Shown here one piece after another: positions 59,945-64,000 of a stretch of DNA of 64,000 nt; positions within the stretch are counted from its first letter, which is position 1; each line of letters begins with the position of its first letter. The stretch lies in assembly GCA_032821775.1 (NCBI GenBank), contig JAVLRN010000005.1, positions 124,001 through 188,000 of the forward strand. Direction: 5' to 3'. Under the pieces are notes generated by a model. That model saw only the letters and a list, made by a program, of their open reading frames with translations. It searched no databases and was not told where the DNA came from. This DNA comes from Sanguinoderma infundibulare. Taxonomy: Eukaryota; Basidiomycota; Agaricomycetes; Polyporales; Polyporaceae. A program made the translations under genes and the position numbers.

Positions 59945-60075
59945 AGGATTGTGTACTGTAGAAGTGTTGTAACGACGAACAAAGGCGATATGTAGATTAA
60001 TAGCTTGAGGTTCGGCGGGCGGACGCCGCTGTGCGGGAGGAGACGGGCGAGACGAGATTCCCACGCCACGAGGGG

Positions 60076-60083
60076 TATAAGAG
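60076..60083 (+). promoter_or_regulatory. TATA-like box before the gene at 60232
   Basis: TATAAGAG about 150 nt upstream of the ATG, followed by a C/T-rich leader. Confidence 0.5.
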
Positions 60084-60231
60084 GGCGTGTGACAGCGCGG
60101 GCCCCCTCCTAGTCACCTCGTCGTCACAACTGTTACCTCTGCCCTCCCCGCGGCCGCTGCGAGCCTCGCCAGACTCGGACTGCCAGGCGGTCACTGTCAC
60201 TGGCACACCCGAATATACACCTTTGCAAGCC

Positions 60232-61942
60232 ATGGATCCAAACGGGCAGCATGTCCCCGCAACGCCCTCGTCGTCGCGCAAACGGTCGCGCGAGAACGAG
60301 ACCCCTAGCCAGAGACACAAACGCGAGAAGGCGGCAGAACGACAGCGCCGCAAGCGCGAGCGCGATCGCCAGGCCGGTCAGAACGTCCTCGCGCTCTCCC
60401 AACAGCAGACCCAGCAGCTGCCCCCTCCCCCCGTCGAGGTCCAGCCACCACCCCCACAACCCCCACCCCCGCAGCCGGCCCCGGAGTACAAAGGCGAGGA
60501 GATCAGCCCGGAGGAGGCCCAGAAACGAGACCGGATCAGGGCCGCCGCGCGCGAACGCCAACGCAAGCACCGTCAGCTCGTCAAGGCCCGGAAGCTGCGC
60601 GAGCTCGGGCTCGACATGGGCAACGAGATCATGCCGGGCATGGACGAGGTCCAGTACCGGATGAACGCCCAGGGCGAGTACCAGCAGGTGATCCCGCACG
60701 AGATGGCGCCGCCGCACCAGCACCCGCACCCGCACCCGCAGCAGCCGCCGCCGCCGCACCCGATGCACGAGCCGCCGTTCCCGCAGGGGCAGCCGCTGGG
60801 GGGCCAGACGTTCGCGAGCACGCTGCTGCTGTCGTTCTCGTGCGCGCCGCTCCTGAAGCAGCACCTGCTGAGGACGCTGTCGATGACCAACGAGGAGCTG
60901 GCGTCGCTCGAGCCGATCATTGCGCAGGCTTGGGATCATTGGGATCAGCAGGTGTGTGCTTTGCTTTTTGCGGCTTTGGCGGCTCCCCACTTCGCCATCC
61001 GTATCCATATCTTTTCACATCGACGTGGGGGCTCCTTTTCTTGTGCATGTGCACCGCACCTTTCCGTTGTTCTCTCTTTGTGGCACCCACTTGGCCTGCT
61101 ATATCCCCTGATAATACCTTCAAATGCCTGATCCGACGGACCCCCATTGGGCTGATTTCGTCCGGACTCGAGGAGGGCCCTTCGGACCCATCCTTGTCCG
61201 GAATCGGCGTCACGTCTGTGGGGGCATCAGGGCTTCTGCTCCGGTGCAGCCGATTTACTCTTCACGAAGGTTGTAGGACTCCATCGTACGCCGATACATT
61301 TTCAATATCGAGGGGAGCAGATGAGGCTATTTTACTACGCTCAGGCATATGGGGGAATCATCAAGGGGCCTCTCCCCACACACTACGATGCCAGAGCTTC
61401 ATTTCACCTCTTTACCCCTCCCTCATGAACCACCTTTCCATTGTTCGGTACTCATCATGCTTGCGTAGCGACGAATGCATTATGCACAAGCACATGTCCA
61501 GAAAGGTCCGGACGGATCCACACTCCCCGACCCAAACGCCCCTTACGGCCAGCTGGGCGAGCACGTCCCGTACGTCCACGATCCCGCACAAGCCAACGAC
61601 TTCCGCGCCCGCTTCCACCGCCCCCTCGTCGCTCCGTCCCCATTCCGGTCGTCGATCGTCTCGAGTGGGTCAGGCCCGCAAGAAGCGTCAGCGTCCGTGG
61701 CTCCGCAGTCGGCGTCGGCGCCGCCAGGGGGACCGTCTGCGCCTCCTCCCGTTCCTCCCCCTTCTGCTGCTGCCGCCGCCGCCGCTGCTGCGGGAGCGGT
61801 GGCGAACGGGATTGAGGGGACGCTAGCGGGCTCGAGCGAGCAGCGCCCGATCTCGAATGCGGCGCCGCCGGCGATCGACCCGCAGCTCGGACAGGCGAGG
61901 GACGAGGCGGCGGGCGTGGTGGGGAAGCTCGAGCGGTCGTGA
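60232..61942 (+). CDS. Basic, Pro/His/Gln-rich hypothetical nuclear protein (about 397 aa)
   Basis: Proposed exons 60232-60951 (240 codons) and 61469-61942, joined in phase across a 517-nt intron with GTGTGT donor and GCGTAG acceptor. The N-terminus has two basic clusters (SSRKRSRENE, RQRRKRERDR) and a third block (AARERQRKHRQLVKARKLR) resembling nuclear-localisation or bZIP-like basic regions without a clear leucine zipper. Then come His/Pro-rich stretches, a more structured segment (STLLLSFSCAPLLKQHLLRT...EELASLEPIIAQAWDHW), then HYAQAHVQKGPDGS and an Ala/Pro-rich tail. No family recognised. The long intron may hide a further exon, or the two parts could be separate genes. Confidence 0.6.
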
Positions 61943-62142
61943 TTGATATACGAAAGAGCAGGGTCGTACGTGTTCGCACTCGCGGCTCGAGCGGGCGCGG
62001 GGTTCTGTCCGTCTTATTGTGGCAGGCCTAATCTCTCCCCCATCCCTCACACCCCTTCTCCATCCGTTCCGCTCATCTCATGCCCCCCAGCCCCAGCCGA
62101 CTCCCCAGGGATTAACACCGGTTCCGTCGTTTCCACATAAGA

Positions 62143-62790
62143 GGCTGTACGTATGGTTTGTATCTTTCTAGCGAGGACTACGTGTACTGCGGCTTACGAT
62201 TCACCGAAGCAATTTTTGTATTATACTAGGCCGCTCGAGCGTACGAGGGCCGTTGAATCTTCGTAATCATGTATCCTTTTTTCTTGCACAGCGTCTTGTC
62301 GATAAATCTACCTGATTTCGCGTTTTGCGCGTGTTTGCTTTATATACAAGGGTCACATCGTGCTCAGACTGCTCAGCAGATCGGGAGATAGGTCTAACTA
62401 AGTACTAAATACGCACGTACGTCCCCGGGCTTCAGTTTTCAGCTGATTCTGACCGCGATTGGCAGACGGTCATCCCACCCGCTGGCTGCAAAGAGGACGC
62501 TCGATATCGCCTTGGGTTTGGACGTCCAGATGAGGGCATAGGACTCGCATGTTCGCATTTATACCAGTCGAAAATACCCGCGTGTTTGCTTTACGAGGTC
62601 CACATAGGTCTAACTAGTGTCGTGGTCAATGCTCCGTCGCGACTAACCAGAGCATTTTCAGCGGGATTGGCAGTCATTCCAGGCCATGTGTGTCGACACA
62701 CCGTTCACGATGGATAAGAGCAGGTACGTAGTATACTTGGGATCCTCATGCTTTGGCAGTTTTCAGCTGATTTTACACCGCGATTCGCAG
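62143..62790. repeat. Intergenic DNA with degenerate direct repeats
   Basis: A block around 62433-62500 (cagttttcagctgatt, then accgcgattggcagacggtc) recurs at 62757-62830, 324 bp downstream, with about 80 percent identity by eye. A shorter middle match lies at 62655-62680. A gtttgcttta...aggtctaact element occurs at 62334-62396 and 62584-62617. The duplication overlaps the 5' end of the next gene. Confidence 0.6.
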
Positions 62791-64000
62791 ATGGTCACCC
62801 CGCCCGTTGGCTGCAGAGATGCGAGTCAGTTCAGACGTCCAGATCAGTCCACAGGACTCATGTATTTCCGGCCTGTGGTTTGCCCAAACTGCACGCGTGC
62901 GACCCAGGTGCTGTTCGATCGTTGGATGTCAAATCGGAATCTCGAAGCGGTAATCGAATCGCTGCACATGAACAAGGTTCGTCTCGGCAGCCCCACCGAC
63001 TTCTCTTCTCGCTACTTCTCTTTTATCAACCACCATCACCACCACGACCACCACGACCACCACGACGTCATGTCCAGAGCACGGCAAGCCGCTGTGTTTG
63101 GCGACTCGTACGTGATCCCGCGCGGGGTCTTCGAGGACATCAATGGCTCGTCGACGTGGTTATACGTCATCAAACACTTGAGCGACACTCTGAAGTTACC
63201 TGGTACGTGCGTCGTTACAGTAGTCAACCGCCTGCATGCTGACGAGTCGCCTGCGATCGATGTTCATGTTTGCAGACCTGACCACTAGACATGGTCTGAA
63301 AAAGGCTCACGTTCGCTTTGACGAGATCTACAAGAAGCTCCATGGCACCTACAGGTCTGCCCGAACGCAAAACAACGAGAAGGTAATGGGTGGCGTGGTC
63401 GGGATCATGGCGAAGATGTGTGCAGACGCGCTCCTCAGAGACAAGTTGTTCGAAAAAGGCTTGTGGCCTTTATTCTGGTGAGTGTATGCGCTGGGGATGG
63501 CTGACGGACGTCTCTGCAACTAGGTCTTTTGGAGAAAGTGATGCCTCTCCTCGAGATTGACTCGACGCGCCATCTCGCCCTCAATGCGCTCGCGATGGTC
63601 ACCCACCATGGAGGCCTAGAGGCTCGACAGGCGATCGCCCGGCGAAACGAGACCCTCCTGAAGGTCATCATGGACCACCCAGACGATCGCAAGGTCGCCG
63701 AACTCGCCATCGTCACCCTCGACCACGCGACAGAGGCGTACATCTCTTGCAAAGACAAGCCCCGCTCCTCAGACCTGAGGGATATCGCGATCCACTCCAC
63801 TCTGCAGACCACGGTCGACGTGTTCCGCAAGCCCGTGGACTCTCACGAGCTGGTCACGCACGGGTTCAACCTCCTCGTGGCCGCGGCGCACCACTGTTCG
63901 AACGACTGCAAGGCCATTCCCGGCCTGACGAACCTTGTCGCCGGATTCTTGCGGAGCAACAACCTCAACATGCGCGCGATCGCCGTCGGGGGCGTCTTCC
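62791..64000 (+). CDS. MYND/armadillo-type protein, 5' part (cut by window end)
   Basis: Resembles a large agaricomycete family with armadillo-like repeats and usually a C-terminal MYND zinc finger (here beyond the window). Exons: 62791-63202, 63276-63458, 63524-end. Readable segments: MSNRNLEAVIESLHMNK, IKHLSDTLKLPDLTTRHG, GGVVGIMAKMCADALLRDKL, LLEKVMPLLEIDSTRHLALN, VDVFRKPVDSHELVTHGFNL and CKAIPGLTNLVAGFL. A His/Asp run (HHHHHDHHDHHD, about 63028-63065) sits in frame between two conserved parts. The second intron fits frame only with a GC donor at 63459; the nearby GTGAGT at 63478 shifts the frame. The start is uncertain; MSNRN at 62928 is an alternative. Confidence 0.65.

Noticed and set aside
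60133..61008. 291-codon minus-strand frame opposite the basic protein gene
   Set aside because: Leu/Arg/Val-rich shadow of a Gln/Pro-rich sense exon, with no motif.

Overview
The window is genomic DNA of a filamentous basidiomycete, most likely an Agaricomycete and possibly a wood-decay Polyporales species (inference). The evidence is GC-rich coding sequence, many 50-80 nt introns with GTRNGT...CTRAC...AG signals, TATA-driven short genes, and families typical of these fungi: fast-evolving F-box proteins, a MYND/armadillo-type protein, a Y_phosphatase3-type phosphatase, a small Kre9/Knh1-like secreted protein, and an SKN7 with fused HSF and response-regulator domains.

Region 1 (1-44037) is a head-to-tail tandem array of an 11.2-11.3 kb unit. 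Three full periods start at 1, 11261 and 22504 (periods 11260, 11243 and 11296 bp), and a shorter fourth copy starts at 33800. The array continues off the left edge and ends abruptly at 44037. Each unit carries the following, left to right: a minus-strand tyrosine-phosphatase-like gene that spans the unit joint as I have phased it; about 3.8 kb of decayed or unassigned sequence; a conserved TATA box with a plus-strand leader; a minus-strand ATG7 relic; an unrecognised minus-strand gene; and a plus-strand F-box gene. All four ATG7 copies are broken. Copies 1/2 lack the nucleotide-binding GAGTLGC segment, and copies 3/4 lack the DSRESRW to YCND segment. All four share an older N-terminal loss. 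The F-box frame is open in all four copies (585, 585, 579 and 580 codons). Best-match relationships between copies change along the unit, which suggests gene conversion or unequal crossing-over, and many differences are CpG-to-TpG/CpA changes.

Region 2 (44038-64000) is ordinary single-copy sequence: an unassigned stretch; SKN7 (six exons, 910 aa); a 2.8 kb gene-poor stretch; a tiny TATA-driven gene (56 or 73 aa); an Asi1/Asi3-like membrane RING E3 (739 aa); a 137-aa secreted Kre9/Knh1-like protein; adenylosuccinate synthetase (seven exons, 432 aa, with a 7-nt first coding exon); a basic low-complexity protein; and the 5' part of a MYND/armadillo-type gene cut by the window edge. These genes do not form a pathway. 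They are individually transcribed housekeeping or regulatory genes.

The most notable feature is the array itself: an F-box gene amplified and kept open while an autophagy E1 gene carried in the same unit has died in different ways.
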